In this document: piece after piece, positions 9,301 through 17,380 of the stretch
How positions within the stretch are numbered: the first letter of the stretch is position 1
Layout of the letters: every line of letters starts with the position of its first letter
DNA from: Terriglobales bacterium
GTDB lineage: Bacteria > Acidobacteriota > Terriglobia > Terriglobales > Acidobacteriaceae
Assembly: GCA_035651655.1 (NCBI GenBank)
Contig: DASRFG010000015.1
Location: 44,882-108,881, forward strand
Length of the DNA: 64,000 nt
Reading direction: 5' to 3'
The notes under the pieces: model-generated
Told to the model about the DNA's origin: nothing
What the model saw: only the letters and a program-made list of their open reading frames with translations
The model's database searches: none
Made by a program: the position numbers and the translations under genes

Positions 9301-9649
9301 CGGCAGTAACAGCGTTGGTGGCCGGATCCCAGAGTTGGGGGTTATCACCGAGGTCAAAAGAAGGCCAGAACAGCACCTTACCCGTCGGCAACATGTGGGC
9401 GTGCACCGCAAGAAAAGGCCAGCTTTGAGGAGCCGACCACTGGCCCACAGTTGCGGGATCCTGAGCCCGGCTGGGTAGCGCCGCCAACAACATCTGAGCC
9501 GAAATAAGCAGCAGCCAAAGTAGTCCCCGGACACTCATGCTTGGCATACCATAGCGGCCGATATTCGCCCGTGACGTACGGTTCCAGCGAACATTTGAGA
9601 AAAAAAGCCGCATTCTCCGAGACTGGGCAGGTTTCCGGCTAACTTCCAT
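6377..9649 (-). CDS. Secreted copper radical oxidase-like protein (galactose/glyoxal oxidase family) with Ig-like tail
   Basis: A 1090-residue protein; ATG at 9649 with GGAG 5 nt upstream. The start gives a long basic leader before the signal peptide core (residues 38-62). Residues about 65-400 form a Kelch-type propeller and about 400-505 a DUF1929 domain, as in galactose and glyoxal oxidases. All five residues of a copper-radical site are present: Cys126 (FCSGH) and Tyr175 (RWYPT) for the Cys-Tyr cofactor, Tyr372-His373 (GYHS), and His446 (THTFN). Three choice-of-anchor-D repeats (about 510-810), a Big_2-like region and two Ig-like (Big_3_5) repeats follow and probably reach through or bind the extracellular matrix. 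Known relatives (GlxA of Streptomyces) oxidise glycans during matrix deposition. The substrate here is unknown. Confidence 0.8.
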   Translation of the reverse strand: MEVSRKPAQSRRMRLFFSNVRWNRTSRANIGRYGMPSMSVRGLLWLLLISAQMLLAALPSRAQDPATVGQWSAPQSWPFLAVHAHMLPTGKVLFWPSFDLGDNPQLWDPATNAVTAAVPAGFNIFCSGHSFLPSGQLLVAGGEISTNYGIASAAIYDPVSGSWTNLPNMSGARWYPTNTTLATGDVLVISGEISPAAGNYAMPEVWQTATSSWRELTGAQLILPLYPKMFLAPNGSVFYAGPSYNTRYLNTNNAGAWTSVARTLFSPRDYGPAVQYDDGKILLAGGGNPPTATTETIDLTASSPQWQYAAPMSVARRQHNATLLPDGTVFVSGGSSAPGFDDPSQQVLPTELWNPKTNTWTTLASLSVYRGYHSIAVLLPDGRVLSAGGRYASAEVFSPPYLFKGPRPVIQSAPTSVNPGQTFFVATNDAASINSVNWIAPSSVTHTFNMGQRINHLTFTQAPGGLNITAPASNNLAPPGPYMLFLINSNGVPSVASMVTFTTAASPPSVLSFNVASLSFAGRLLNTVSAPLTVSITNVSQGPVTINSIVANGDSFSIASHTCSTPLQPGRMCTVRVLFQPKLVGANTGTMVVNHSDPTSPSQIGLSGAGFGLKISATSFAFSTQPVGVPTTYKASLTLSNVSTAPITINSLNFSSAEFNATNNCAITLAAGASCAPGITFTPSDAGPRNATLNISDTDPSSPSLVVLSGMGSNVQFSTKAVGYGSVATNVTSKPLPITLTNLGGSPLTISSVSVVGPNATEFNVSGNTCGGSVPAGTSCSFAVTFSPSALGTRTANLSVVNSDPASPHIVGLTGIGVPYLSSISLVPASPTITIGSASQLIANGNYSDGSVVNLTASAKWVSSNSNVLSVNNVSGSKGLIKGVAAGTASGSASFAGVTGTTQVTIQATSTTNLSSGANPSTYGQSVTFTAAVLPNSATGSVQFYDGSNLLGTTSLNSGAASFTTSSLAAGTHSLTAVYSGDTATAGSTSSALTQTVNQSATSTSLATDVNPSPFGQAVTFTASVSPPGASGTVQFFDGGTLLGSASLTGGTASFATDALTVGVHSMSAVYSSDNNFAASTSPTLMESVE

Positions 9650-9710
9650 TTCATCTCCATCTGTGAATCGCTGCGTTGAAAACGGCAGGCTAGAATTCGT
9701 GGGAACAGGT

Positions 9711-9738
9711 GTTATACGTCAGTGTCGGTGTGTATCAA
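9711..9738 (-). promoter_or_regulatory. Sigma-70-type promoter candidate for the oxidase gene
   Basis: Minus strand: -35 TTGATA (9733-9738, five of six matches), a 16-nt spacer, and -10 TATAAC (9711-9716, five of six). It lies about 60 nt upstream of the ATG at 9649, giving a short leader. This is the best sigma-70-like site seen in the window. Confidence 0.6.
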
Positions 9739-9858
9739 ATCTAACAGTTATTGAAGAAATGTAAAACTCCTCGGCGTCCTGCGTTCGGGGGCCGGTCTTG
9801 CAATCCTTCTCCTGACCATTCGTGGGTCGCGATGCGTAATCCAGAAAAACAGTAATTT

Positions 9859-9877
9859 ACCTTAAGACAATTAAGGT
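9859..9877. repeat. Perfect inverted repeat, possible operator
   Basis: ACCTTAA (9859-9865), 5-nt spacer, TTAAGGT (9871-9877). It sits in the middle of the divergent region, about 120 nt upstream of the oxidase promoter candidate. It is too AT-rich for a strong terminator, so a protein-binding site is more likely. Confidence 0.4.
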
Positions 9878-10152
9878 GTTTTAGGGGGTTTTATGTTGCC
9901 TTCTAAGATTCTTTTTGATCCCCGGTAATCCTCTCATGAGCCGTTATCGTGCTAGGGTTGGTTTTAGCGCGCCCCGTCTCCCCCAATAACAATTTTTGGC
10001 AACTATCTTTGGAGAGCGGTTATGGGAGGGCGCACTGAAGTACATGAACATCAGGGCATGTGCGAATGGTGCACACGCCTTGTCTCCCCGCCCAACTGTA
10101 ATCTCGACCCCGAACGCGAATAGATGGAACATCGAACATCGAACCTGCGTCT

Positions 10153-10158
10153 GGAGGA
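10153..10158 (+). promoter_or_regulatory. Ribosome-binding site that fixes a GTG start
   Basis: GGAGGA ends 5 nt before the GTG at 10164. It decides in favour of that start over the in-frame ATG at 9996, because the GTG also begins exactly at a signal peptide. Confidence 0.75.
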
Positions 10159-10163
10159 ATTCA

Positions 10164-11672
10164 GTGGGCAAAGCGAGCATTTTCCTAATCCTACTTCTTC
10201 TTGCAATCGCTGAATCGGGCCTGGCGGGCACCATTAACGTCACAACTTACGGGGCGACGGGAAATGGGTCCACCGATGATACGGCAGCCATTAATCGCGC
10301 CGTGGCCGCCATACCTTCGACCGGCGCTACCCTTTACTTTCCTTGCGGGACATACATCGTGAGCTCCACGATTGGACCGATTTATACCAGCAATACCACC
10401 GTAACCGGGCCGGCGGTGAATCCCACCTGTGTAACGCTGAAAGCTACCGGCACTCGGAACTTTGAAGTACTAACGGTCACCGGCCAGGGCTTAACCGGCT
10501 CGACGTTATTGGCTGCGAATGCCGCATTGGGTTCCAACAAGTTTACGGTCGTGGCCGGTGGATTAGCTGCCCTCGGCATCCAAGCGGGCAGTTACGTTTT
10601 AGTTTCCGACCTGCCAACCGGACCGGGTACGCCACCGATCAGCCATCAGCAATTGGTGCGGGTGATCAGCACTGCTGGGGACGTTGCCACTTTCGATGGC
10701 ACATTCGCGCAGGCCTTTACTTTAGCGGCGGGCAGCTATGTACAGAATATCTCGACACCCATCATTGGAGCACGGGTCCTATATCTGGCGATAGATGGGG
10801 GAACCAACGTCGGAACGTCAACTTCAGGGTTGACGCTCGCGATGGCGGCAAACTGCGAAGTCGCGCATGTCTCGGTAGCCAACGTGTTAGGCCCGGGCAT
10901 CAATATAGATATGGGCTACGGCAACAACTTGCATGAATTGACGGTCACCTCAAGTGGCTCCAAGCTCGGCGATGCGATGCAGCTCTCTCGGCAAACGGTC
11001 GCGACGGTCCAAAACGTATTGATCAATAATTCTGTTGGACACGGCTTCGGTTTCAGCATCCGCAAGGTCCACATGAGCACTCTGTCCTACATCACGGCGA
11101 ACCAACACGGATCAATTGGCCGCGCATTTAAGACCCAGCGCTCCAGTTACAATCTGCTCACGAACATAATCGCTACCGGCGCCGGTGGAGGGCACAACGG
11201 TATCAGCGTGACCGACCAATCGACTCACAACACATTCGTGAACTGCCAAGGACTTAGTAATACAGGAAACGGAATCTCGACGTTTGGTACCGGGAACTCC
11301 AACAACAGCTTTATCAGTTGTCAAGCCAAGTACAACACCGCGCAGCAGTTCTATCAAGTTCCGGGAACGGACGACAACACCACCGTCATAGGTGGGGTCT
11401 TTTGCTGCGGTCGTGTGGCCGCTCTCGACATTTTTGTAATCAAAGACAACAATTTCCACCTTGAAAATGCATCCATCTACGACGACCAACATCTGGCGAT
11501 TGCGGGCTTGGTTGTATACGGCGCTCGACCGGCCATCTTCGGCAACACGTTTTCTGGACTACCTGCTACTACGGATATTTACATTCGGAGCGGCGATGGC
11601 ATCTACGGTTCCAACAAGACACCCGACGGGATAGACAAGGGGAGCGACCCTACGAACATCTTCTTGCCTTGA
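10164..11672 (+). CDS. Secreted pectate-lyase-fold (right-handed beta-helix) protein, paralogue of 2229-3773
   Basis: A 502-residue protein starting at GTG with GGAGGA 5 nt upstream. Residues 1 to about 20 are a signal peptide (KASIFLILLLLAIAESGLAG). The Pectate_lyase_3 signature follows at once (TTYGATGNG-x-TDDTAAINRAV, then LYFPCGTY), with Asn/Gly/Thr-rich beta-helix coils to the end. It aligns along its whole length with the minus-strand protein at 2229-3773, sharing the GHNGIS, NTF, GGVFCC and YDD segments. It is the only plus-strand gene left of 59 kb, transcribed toward and ending 110 nt from the export end of the EPS operon. A role in binding or cleaving the extracellular polysaccharide is inferred; no catalytic triad is assigned. 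Confidence 0.8.
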   Translation: MGKASIFLILLLLAIAESGLAGTINVTTYGATGNGSTDDTAAINRAVAAIPSTGATLYFPCGTYIVSSTIGPIYTSNTTVTGPAVNPTCVTLKATGTRNFEVLTVTGQGLTGSTLLAANAALGSNKFTVVAGGLAALGIQAGSYVLVSDLPTGPGTPPISHQQLVRVISTAGDVATFDGTFAQAFTLAAGSYVQNISTPIIGARVLYLAIDGGTNVGTSTSGLTLAMAANCEVAHVSVANVLGPGINIDMGYGNNLHELTVTSSGSKLGDAMQLSRQTVATVQNVLINNSVGHGFGFSIRKVHMSTLSYITANQHGSIGRAFKTQRSSYNLLTNIIATGAGGGHNGISVTDQSTHNTFVNCQGLSNTGNGISTFGTGNSNNSFISCQAKYNTAQQFYQVPGTDDNTTVIGGVFCCGRVAALDIFVIKDNNFHLENASIYDDQHLAIAGLVVYGARPAIFGNTFSGLPATTDIYIRSGDGIYGSNKTPDGIDKGSDPTNIFLP

Positions 11673-11679
11673 GCTATCG

Positions 11680-11732
11680 AGGGGCCATCGCCGGTCCAAT
11701 GTCGCTAGCTTGAAACAGGTGCGAGAGCCCCT
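11680..11732 (+). terminator. Weak terminator candidate between convergent genes
   Basis: AGGGGC (11680-11685) can pair with GCCCCT (11727-11732), followed by TTT on the plus strand just after the beta-helix gene. The loop is about 41 nt, so this is weak. No better terminator is visible between the convergent genes here. Confidence 0.2.
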
Positions 11733-11782
11733 TTTGCCTGCTGCAATGAGGGACCCTCCGCCAGTGCAACGCTTCAGCTTGG

Positions 11783-12760
11783 TTAATAACGACTGTACAT
11801 GGCAACCCCAGTGGCGGCTTGCAGGATGGCTTCCATGCCGCGCTTGGAGAATGCCTTGGTGGCGCTGGTCGGAACAAATATGATGTCTTCAGCTTGTACC
11901 CTTACATCGGGTTTTTGTAGCGCAAGCATTCTCTTAAGTGGAAGGTCCCTTTGCTCGGGGCCTTGGGCGGTGCGTCGTATGAGCTTGGCCTTGTTCAAGG
12001 CCGCGGTTGGATTCGTGCCTTGGGCCAAGGCGATTGCCTGCAGAACGGTAAGATTGTCATTTTCTAGCACGATGCCGCTGGGCAAGCGAACATCGCCCAC
12101 CACATAAACTACACCGGCCTTTTCTACGACAATAGTGTCCCCAGGAAGTACGTCCGGGCTCTCCTGCTTGGTATCCGCTTGGCCGGCAAGGGTGGCAACG
12201 ATTTGCTTCTGTGGCCGGTTGGGATTCGAAATAGTGACTCTTCGAGCCGCCTTCGGCGTTGTGCCCCCGGCAAGAGAAATTGCCTGTAAGAGATTACGAG
12301 CTTTCAAGATCGAGTAAAAGCCCGGTTTTTGCACTTCCCCCAGAACGTAAACCCCCTCGGTGGAGTATTCACTGACTAGAACTGAGACTTGGGGATTCTT
12401 GTAGAAATTCCCATCCACCAGCTTCTGGGCGATCAAACTGGAGGCCTGAGCAGGTGAGAGACCGGCTACATGTAACGCGCCGATCAGGGGAAGCGAGATT
12501 TCGCCTGAATTGCTGACCCGGGTTTCCTGCTTAAAATCCTGGACCCCATAGATATTTACCACAACCAGATCTCCCGATCCGATGGGCAGTTCCGAAGTAG
12601 CGGACGGAGTTTCGGGGATCTTAGCGTCAGTCCTAGTGGCTTGAGCAGGCGCAGCTGAGGGGACTTGTGATTCAGACTTCACCTGGGCCCGGGCAAAAGG
12701 CAAAGAAGACAATAGCGCGAGTCCTAAGAGGTAAATTGCCGATTTATTAACCATACCCAT
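11783..12760 (-). CDS. Wza-like polysaccharide export outer-membrane protein (SLBB domains)
   Basis: A 325-residue periplasmic/outer-membrane protein that forms the export channel for the EPS. An upstream TTG (12772) is open, but the ATG at 12760 has GAGG 6 nt upstream and starts the signal peptide (MVNKSAIYLLGLALLSSLPFARAQ), so it is chosen. After a Pro/Ala-rich linker comes a Poly_export domain (GSGDLVVVNIYG onward, about residues 62-140), then two SLBB domains (YVLGEVQKPG and YVVGDVRLPSG). The protein ends in a short helix instead of a long Wza-type barrel helix, and no lipobox is evident. It is the last gene of the minus-strand EPS run, 21 nt after the BY-kinase gene, the usual wza/wzc partnership. 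Confidence 0.9.
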   Translation of the reverse strand: MGMVNKSAIYLLGLALLSSLPFARAQVKSESQVPSAAPAQATRTDAKIPETPSATSELPIGSGDLVVVNIYGVQDFKQETRVSNSGEISLPLIGALHVAGLSPAQASSLIAQKLVDGNFYKNPQVSVLVSEYSTEGVYVLGEVQKPGFYSILKARNLLQAISLAGGTTPKAARRVTISNPNRPQKQIVATLAGQADTKQESPDVLPGDTIVVEKAGVVYVVGDVRLPSGIVLENDNLTVLQAIALAQGTNPTAALNKAKLIRRTAQGPEQRDLPLKRMLALQKPDVRVQAEDIIFVPTSATKAFSKRGMEAILQAATGVAMYSRY

Positions 12761-12781
12761 AACAAACCTCAATTTCGAATA

Positions 12782-15046
12782 CTAGCTGTTGGTCGCCCTG
12801 GCATCGCCATAGGCGTAGTAACCGTAATAAGTGAAGTCCGGTGAGTTCAGATCCACTCCGTTCACCACGATACCTGCCAGTTTGGCGTTGGCGCTGAGCA
12901 GAAGATCGCGCGCTCGGAGCAGCGCCGCCTTAGGCGTTTGGTCCGCCATCATGGTGAGCAGGACCGAATCGGCGTCGGCAGATAACACCAGGCAATCACT
13001 CGAAGAAAGCACAGGAGGAGTATCAATGACTATATGGGTGAAGAGCTGGCGCCATTCCGCAATCTTGCGGCGGATGACCATCGAGTCGAGCAATTGTGAA
13101 GGCTGAGCAGACAGGGGCCCTGCGGGCAACACAAACAGATTGGGAACGCGAGAAAACTGCACAATTGCGTCGCGATCACTAATCTGATTAGCTTCATTGA
13201 GCAGAGTGCTCAGACCATATTCCGAGGACAATCCGAGCACTTTGTGAATACGGGGGGCGCGCAAATCTGCGTCTATCAGCAATACGCGGCCGCCTTTTTG
13301 GGCGAGCACGACAGCTGAATTGATGCTTGTGGTTGTCTTTCCTTCGAAGGGGAGGGCGGACGTGACCATGATGACCTTCGGCGGCCCCTGGGGGGACATT
13401 AATAAGGATGTCCGCAGGGCGCGATAACTCTCCATCAGTTCGACGTTGGGCTGAGCGTGAGTGATCACAGCCGAGGCGTCCCGGCTCTCGCCCAGCCTGC
13501 GTTTCCCGTTACCATTCCCGGCATCCTTGCCGTTGGTGGCTGCCGGAATCTGCGGGACAATTCCGATCAATGGCAACTCGGCGATGGTCTCCACTTGGCG
13601 TGGGGAGCGAAGGCGGCTATCCAGCCGCTCCTGGACAAAAACCAGCGTGCCGCCGCCCACAAATCCCAATATAAGGCCAAGCGCCAAGTTGAGGGGAATG
13701 TTGGGTACCGAGGGAGAGAACGGCGCCCGCGCATAATCAACTATGCGAATGTTGCCAGACCTGAGCCCTGCCGAAACTCCTGCCTCTTTCAACTTCTGCG
13801 AGAGTCCGTCGTACAGCTGTTGAGTGGATTCAACCTCGTGCTTCAAAATCTGATATTGGATGGAACGCTCATTAAGCTGGTTAGCAGCCTGCTTCTGTTG
13901 GTTCAATGCCCCAAGCAGCATCTGCTCGCGATGGAGTGCCATCAAGTAATCGTTGTGATGACGCCCCGCGATCTTCTTAAACTCAGCTCCCAAGGCCGAG
14001 TCAATCTGATCAAGCTGACTCTTGAGCTCGATTACCTGCGGATGAGCTGGACCCATCTGAGCGGTGGCACGTGCATAACTGCTGGCGATCAGGGCCTGCT
14101 GGTCTTTGAGTTGTTTGATCACCGGATTGTCCGCAACTCCGGGTATTAGCTCAGGATCACCAGCAAGTGTCGCCTGGTACATTGCTTCTTTTTGTATCCG
14201 GTCTGACTCAGCGCTGGTCAGGTTGCGGTTCAGATCGTCAAGCTTTTGAGTAATGATGTTTTGCTTATCGTCCACTCCCAGGATGCCGTATTGCTTTTGA
14301 AAGCTGGCAAGTGCGGCCTGGGAAGTTTCAATCTTGGACTGCAAGCCTTCCAGTTGCTTCGACAACCAGCCGGAAACCAGCTGTGTGGACTCGTACCGGG
14401 TCTTGAAGTTTTGCTCGATATAGGTACGCACCAACTCGTTCACAAATTGTTCCGCAAGCTTCGGATCCGGACCAGTGAACTTGATCTCAATAATCGGTGT
14501 GTGGGGAACACGCGAAACCTCAAGCCGGTCCTCATAATCTGAAAGCAAGGTCATATCCTCCTTGCTAGGAGGAATGATGGGGGATGACACCAATTCGCCA
14601 GTCTCCCGCGGGGCAGGAGCGTTGCCGGGCCCGATTAGGTGTAGCTGTCGCAGGGTCTGAAGGACGATTGTGTCGCTGGTGAGGATTTTCACCTGGGCGT
14701 CCAACTGCATGTTGTACTCGACTTCATCAATCGGAGCGGAGCCTTCATCCTTGAACCCGAGCATGCTTTGGTTCTCTTTACCGACTGAAATGCGACTTTC
14801 GACCTTGTAACGAGGGGTCATGGTAAATGAAACAAGGGCAGCCAAACCGATCAGACCCAGGGTGCAGGCCATGATGGTGCGGCGACGCCGGTACAGCATC
14901 TGCCAATATTCGACAATCGTAGGTTCCGATTGCCGGCCAGAAAAGTCCTCTCGTTCCATCCTGGCGGAAATTTCTACATCCGACGGCGACGGCCGCAGCA
15001 ACTCGTCGTTCTTACCTTCAATTAACTTGCTAAATGGTTGATACAT
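12782..15046 (-). CDS. Polysaccharide co-polymerase / BY-type tyrosine autokinase (Wzc-like)
   Basis: A 754-residue inner-membrane protein controlling chain length and export. The ATG has AAGGA 6 nt upstream. Order of parts: cytosolic N-terminus; first membrane segment (TIMACTLGLIGLAALVSF, near residue 60); Wzz domain and long periplasmic coiled coil (about 200-430); second membrane segment (NLALGLILGFVGGGTLVFV, near 460-480); and a C-terminal kinase. The kinase has Walker A (SALPFEGKTTT, 563-573), A-prime (LLIDADLR, 589-596), Walker B (VIDTPP, 673-678) and a tyrosine cluster at 740, 741, 743, 744 and 746 for autophosphorylation. Phosphorylation state is expected to gate polymer assembly with the Wza-like protein encoded next. 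All key residues are intact. Confidence 0.92.
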   Translation of the reverse strand: MYQPFSKLIEGKNDELLRPSPSDVEISARMEREDFSGRQSEPTIVEYWQMLYRRRRTIMACTLGLIGLAALVSFTMTPRYKVESRISVGKENQSMLGFKDEGSAPIDEVEYNMQLDAQVKILTSDTIVLQTLRQLHLIGPGNAPAPRETGELVSSPIIPPSKEDMTLLSDYEDRLEVSRVPHTPIIEIKFTGPDPKLAEQFVNELVRTYIEQNFKTRYESTQLVSGWLSKQLEGLQSKIETSQAALASFQKQYGILGVDDKQNIITQKLDDLNRNLTSAESDRIQKEAMYQATLAGDPELIPGVADNPVIKQLKDQQALIASSYARATAQMGPAHPQVIELKSQLDQIDSALGAEFKKIAGRHHNDYLMALHREQMLLGALNQQKQAANQLNERSIQYQILKHEVESTQQLYDGLSQKLKEAGVSAGLRSGNIRIVDYARAPFSPSVPNIPLNLALGLILGFVGGGTLVFVQERLDSRLRSPRQVETIAELPLIGIVPQIPAATNGKDAGNGNGKRRLGESRDASAVITHAQPNVELMESYRALRTSLLMSPQGPPKVIMVTSALPFEGKTTTSINSAVVLAQKGGRVLLIDADLRAPRIHKVLGLSSEYGLSTLLNEANQISDRDAIVQFSRVPNLFVLPAGPLSAQPSQLLDSMVIRRKIAEWRQLFTHIVIDTPPVLSSSDCLVLSADADSVLLTMMADQTPKAALLRARDLLLSANAKLAGIVVNGVDLNSPDFTYYGYYAYGDARATNS

Positions 15047-15070
15047 ATACTTTCCTTGGGTGCTTGTCCC

Positions 15071-16177
15071 TTATTGCATAACACGAATTGACTTCTCTAA
15101 TTCTACTGCAGGTCGTTGATTTTTAAGAAGGATATCCGCAATCCGTTCGCTGGCCCGGCCATCCCATAGCGGCGGTACGGACCCTTGCTTTGCTCTGCCA
15201 TCAACAATCTTTGAAAGTTCGGCGCGAAGCTTCGACATATCGTGACCTATAAGCACGTTTGTTCCTAATGTCACCGTAACCGGCCGCTCAGTGTTATTTC
15301 GGAGAGTCAGGCAGGGCACCTGCAAATAAGTGGTCTCCTCCTGTATGCCTCCCGAGTCCGTGATCACGACCGACGCATGCTGTTGCAAGGCCAGAAACTG
15401 AATATAGGGCAAAGGATCGAGGAGCCGCAGCTGGTCAACATTCAGCCCGAACTCACTTATGCGCTGTCGGGTGCGCGGGTGAACAGGGAAAACAATTGCG
15501 AACTCGTCGTTAACCGCCAGCAGCGACTGCAGTATCTGTTTGAGAACATGGGAATCGTCTACATTCGAAGGCCGGTGCAGGGTAACCAATGCATAACGGT
15601 CAGGATACCCATTCTTCCCATGCCGAGCTGCTGCCGGCAGGAGATGGATGAGGGAATCGATCATAACGTTTCCCACACGGTAAATTTTGTCCGGAGAGAT
15701 ACCTTCATGGAGCAGATTAGTGTCGGCGTCTTCCGAGGGAGTAAATAAGAGGTCGGCAAGCTGGTCGGTGACCAGACGATTGATTTCCTCCGGCATGGTG
15801 CGATCGAAAGAACGCAGGCCAGCCTCTACGTGGCCTAACGGGATGAGCAACTTGGAGCAGACTAACGTGGCTGCCACAGTGGAATTGACGTCCCCATAGA
15901 CCAACACAATGTCCGGTTTACGTTCCAGAACCACGTCTTCAAAGCGGCTCATGATCTCAGCCGTCTGCCGAGCATGACTGCCCGATCCAACTGCCAGATT
16001 CACATCTGGGGCAGGGATATTTAGTTGCTGAAAGAAGACATCCGACATATTGGCATCATAGTGCTGGCCGGTATGCACCAGGGTCTGCTTAACTCCGCTC
16101 CGCGCTGCCAATGCGCGAAGAACCGGCGCCGCTTTCATAAAGTTCGGTCTAGCCCCAACAACATGAAGAATATGCAT
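15071..16177 (-). CDS. Non-hydrolysing UDP-sugar 2-epimerase (WecB/WbpI family)
   Basis: A 368-residue cytosolic GT-B-fold enzyme that interconverts a UDP-GlcNAc-type sugar and its manno epimer. Family motifs are visible: VVGARPNFMKAAP at the start, HTGQHYDANMSDVFF, YGDVNSTVAA, HVEAGLRSFDRTMPEEINR, and the UDP-binding stretch TDSGGIQEET. The GARP start and HTGQHYD segment resemble WbpI/WlbD, which epimerise UDP-GlcNAc3NAcA to UDP-ManNAc3NAcA; the second copy at 28854-30080 starts GTRPEVIK as in WecB. With the WbpA/B/E/D-like genes at the front of the operon, this copy is the better WbpI candidate, but that is inference. It lies between the DUF354 gene and the BY-kinase gene. Confidence 0.88.
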   Translation of the reverse strand: MHILHVVGARPNFMKAAPVLRALAARSGVKQTLVHTGQHYDANMSDVFFQQLNIPAPDVNLAVGSGSHARQTAEIMSRFEDVVLERKPDIVLVYGDVNSTVAATLVCSKLLIPLGHVEAGLRSFDRTMPEEINRLVTDQLADLLFTPSEDADTNLLHEGISPDKIYRVGNVMIDSLIHLLPAAARHGKNGYPDRYALVTLHRPSNVDDSHVLKQILQSLLAVNDEFAIVFPVHPRTRQRISEFGLNVDQLRLLDPLPYIQFLALQQHASVVITDSGGIQEETTYLQVPCLTLRNNTERPVTVTLGTNVLIGHDMSKLRAELSKIVDGRAKQGSVPPLWDGRASERIADILLKNQRPAVELEKSIRVMQ

Positions 16178-16188
16178 GCGAACCTGTC

Positions 16189-17301
16189 TTATTCCTCGAT
16201 CGATAAAGTAGAAGAAACTGTAGGTTGTTCTAGATTCACCCGAGCAGGAATTTCGAGCCCCGAGTATTCACGGATGAAGCGTTCGATCTCAAGCGATACA
16301 CATTCTCTGGTCAGAGAGGTAGCAGTCGAGGGAGTTTTCCGCTCCGGAGCTTTGCGGAACTGCAACTTCTCAATTTCTTCCTGCTGGTGAATCATTTTTA
16401 GCAGGCCCATCCGGGTCAAAGCCTCGTCAGCCGCTCCCAGTTTTCCGGCAAAGATGCTATAGGCGTTAAGTCCTAGCAGAGCGGCTTCACGTACCATGGT
16501 GCCGCCGCCACTGAAGATCGCGTCCGAATGCCACATTAAACTCAACCCATCGACCGCTTCGCTCGAAATGCGGAAGCGATCCGAAAGCGGGCCGTATTGT
16601 TTGCGCAACGCTATCGCTTGTTCCTCAGTGCGGGTAAGCGTGACAACCTGGATGTCGTTCTGCTGTTGCAATCGCTGCATCAGAGTATGAAGTAACTTCT
16701 CCGACTTCGGATCCTGATAATGCGCCCACGTAGAAGGAGGACGGAGGGTCACAATAATTCGTTTTGGATCGAGCTGTAACTGGGTAAGGATGTTAGGGTC
16801 TGGCTTGAAGTCGTAAATGTACACTTCCTCTTTAAACCCAGGATAGGTCACCAATTTGTTCAGCTTCAGACCCTGCTTTTGGAGACGCTGCACCGGAATC
16901 TGCTGTGGTACCAGGACGCGGGTAGAGACCATGTTAAAGAAGCGGCATGAGACAAACTCATAGTCATAGAGCGTCATGGTGGGAATGCGAAGAAGATATG
17001 CAGCCAGCGCCATTGCCCGTGAACCGTGACTAATTGCAACCGTGGGCTTCTGCTTTTGTACATACCTGGCCAACTGCCCCGCCCTTTCCGCGGTTGCGCC
17101 CACTCGAGTCACAAAATGACGTGGCGTACGATGCTTGCCGATGGTTACAAAATCGAGCCCATACCAACGGGCCAGCTCTTCTGTCTGTGAGAATGAGCGG
17201 ACGGTAATAAAGTGCGGTATGCCTTCGCGCTCCAGCTTACGAATGATGGGAGCGAAGAATTGCACGTGCGGCGAATTGTCTAAATCTATCCAAACGTTCA
17301 T
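16189..17301 (-). CDS. DUF354 family glycosyltransferase-like protein
   Basis: A 370-residue protein. An upstream ATG at 17373 is open, but the family characteristically begins M-x-WIDLDN-x-PHV, which fits the ATG at 17301. The fold is GT-B-like: an N-terminal Rossmann half (FFAPIIRKLEREG, AISHGSRA) and a C-terminal half with the glycine-rich loop IFSGGGTMVREAALLG, similar to UDP-sugar-binding sites of 2-epimerases and MurG. DUF354 members are common in archaeal and bacterial polysaccharide loci and are thought to be glycosyltransferases or epimerase relatives; no activity can be assigned. It is followed after 11 nt by the 2-epimerase gene, which suggests linked function. Confidence 0.8.
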   Translation of the reverse strand: MNVWIDLDNSPHVQFFAPIIRKLEREGIPHFITVRSFSQTEELARWYGLDFVTIGKHRTPRHFVTRVGATAERAGQLARYVQKQKPTVAISHGSRAMALAAYLLRIPTMTLYDYEFVSCRFFNMVSTRVLVPQQIPVQRLQKQGLKLNKLVTYPGFKEEVYIYDFKPDPNILTQLQLDPKRIIVTLRPPSTWAHYQDPKSEKLLHTLMQRLQQQNDIQVVTLTRTEEQAIALRKQYGPLSDRFRISSEAVDGLSLMWHSDAIFSGGGTMVREAALLGLNAYSIFAGKLGAADEALTRMGLLKMIHQQEEIEKLQFRKAPERKTPSTATSLTRECVSLEIERFIREYSGLEIPARVNLEQPTVSSTLSIEE

Positions 17302-17380
17302 GGTTGTTCCAGGAAATCCCTCGGCGTGAGCGAGTTTGTGAGTGTTGGAATTGGGATACTGGTATGGAACCATTTACTGT

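Larger units (their letters stand above)
9650..10163. other. Divergent intergenic region, 514 bases
   Basis: Lies between the minus-strand oxidase gene and the plus-strand beta-helix gene. It contains a TTGATA/TATAAC promoter candidate for the oxidase (9711-9738), a perfect 7-bp inverted repeat (9859-9877) and, just before the plus-strand gene, a short tandem repeat of the 7-mer GAACATC. An open frame starting at ATG 9996 runs into the beta-helix gene, but its first 56 codons look non-coding (no signal, no ribosome-binding site). No clear plus-strand promoter is seen. Confidence 0.55.

Noticed and set aside
9789..9804. GGGGGCCGGTCTTGCA as a plus-strand sigma-54 site
   Set aside because: GG and GC spacing fits, but the CA after GG is absent and the gene is too far downstream.
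9996..10163. 56-codon N-terminal extension of the plus-strand beta-helix gene
   Set aside because: The ribosome-binding site and signal peptide both fit the GTG at 10164, and the extension has no export signal or motif.
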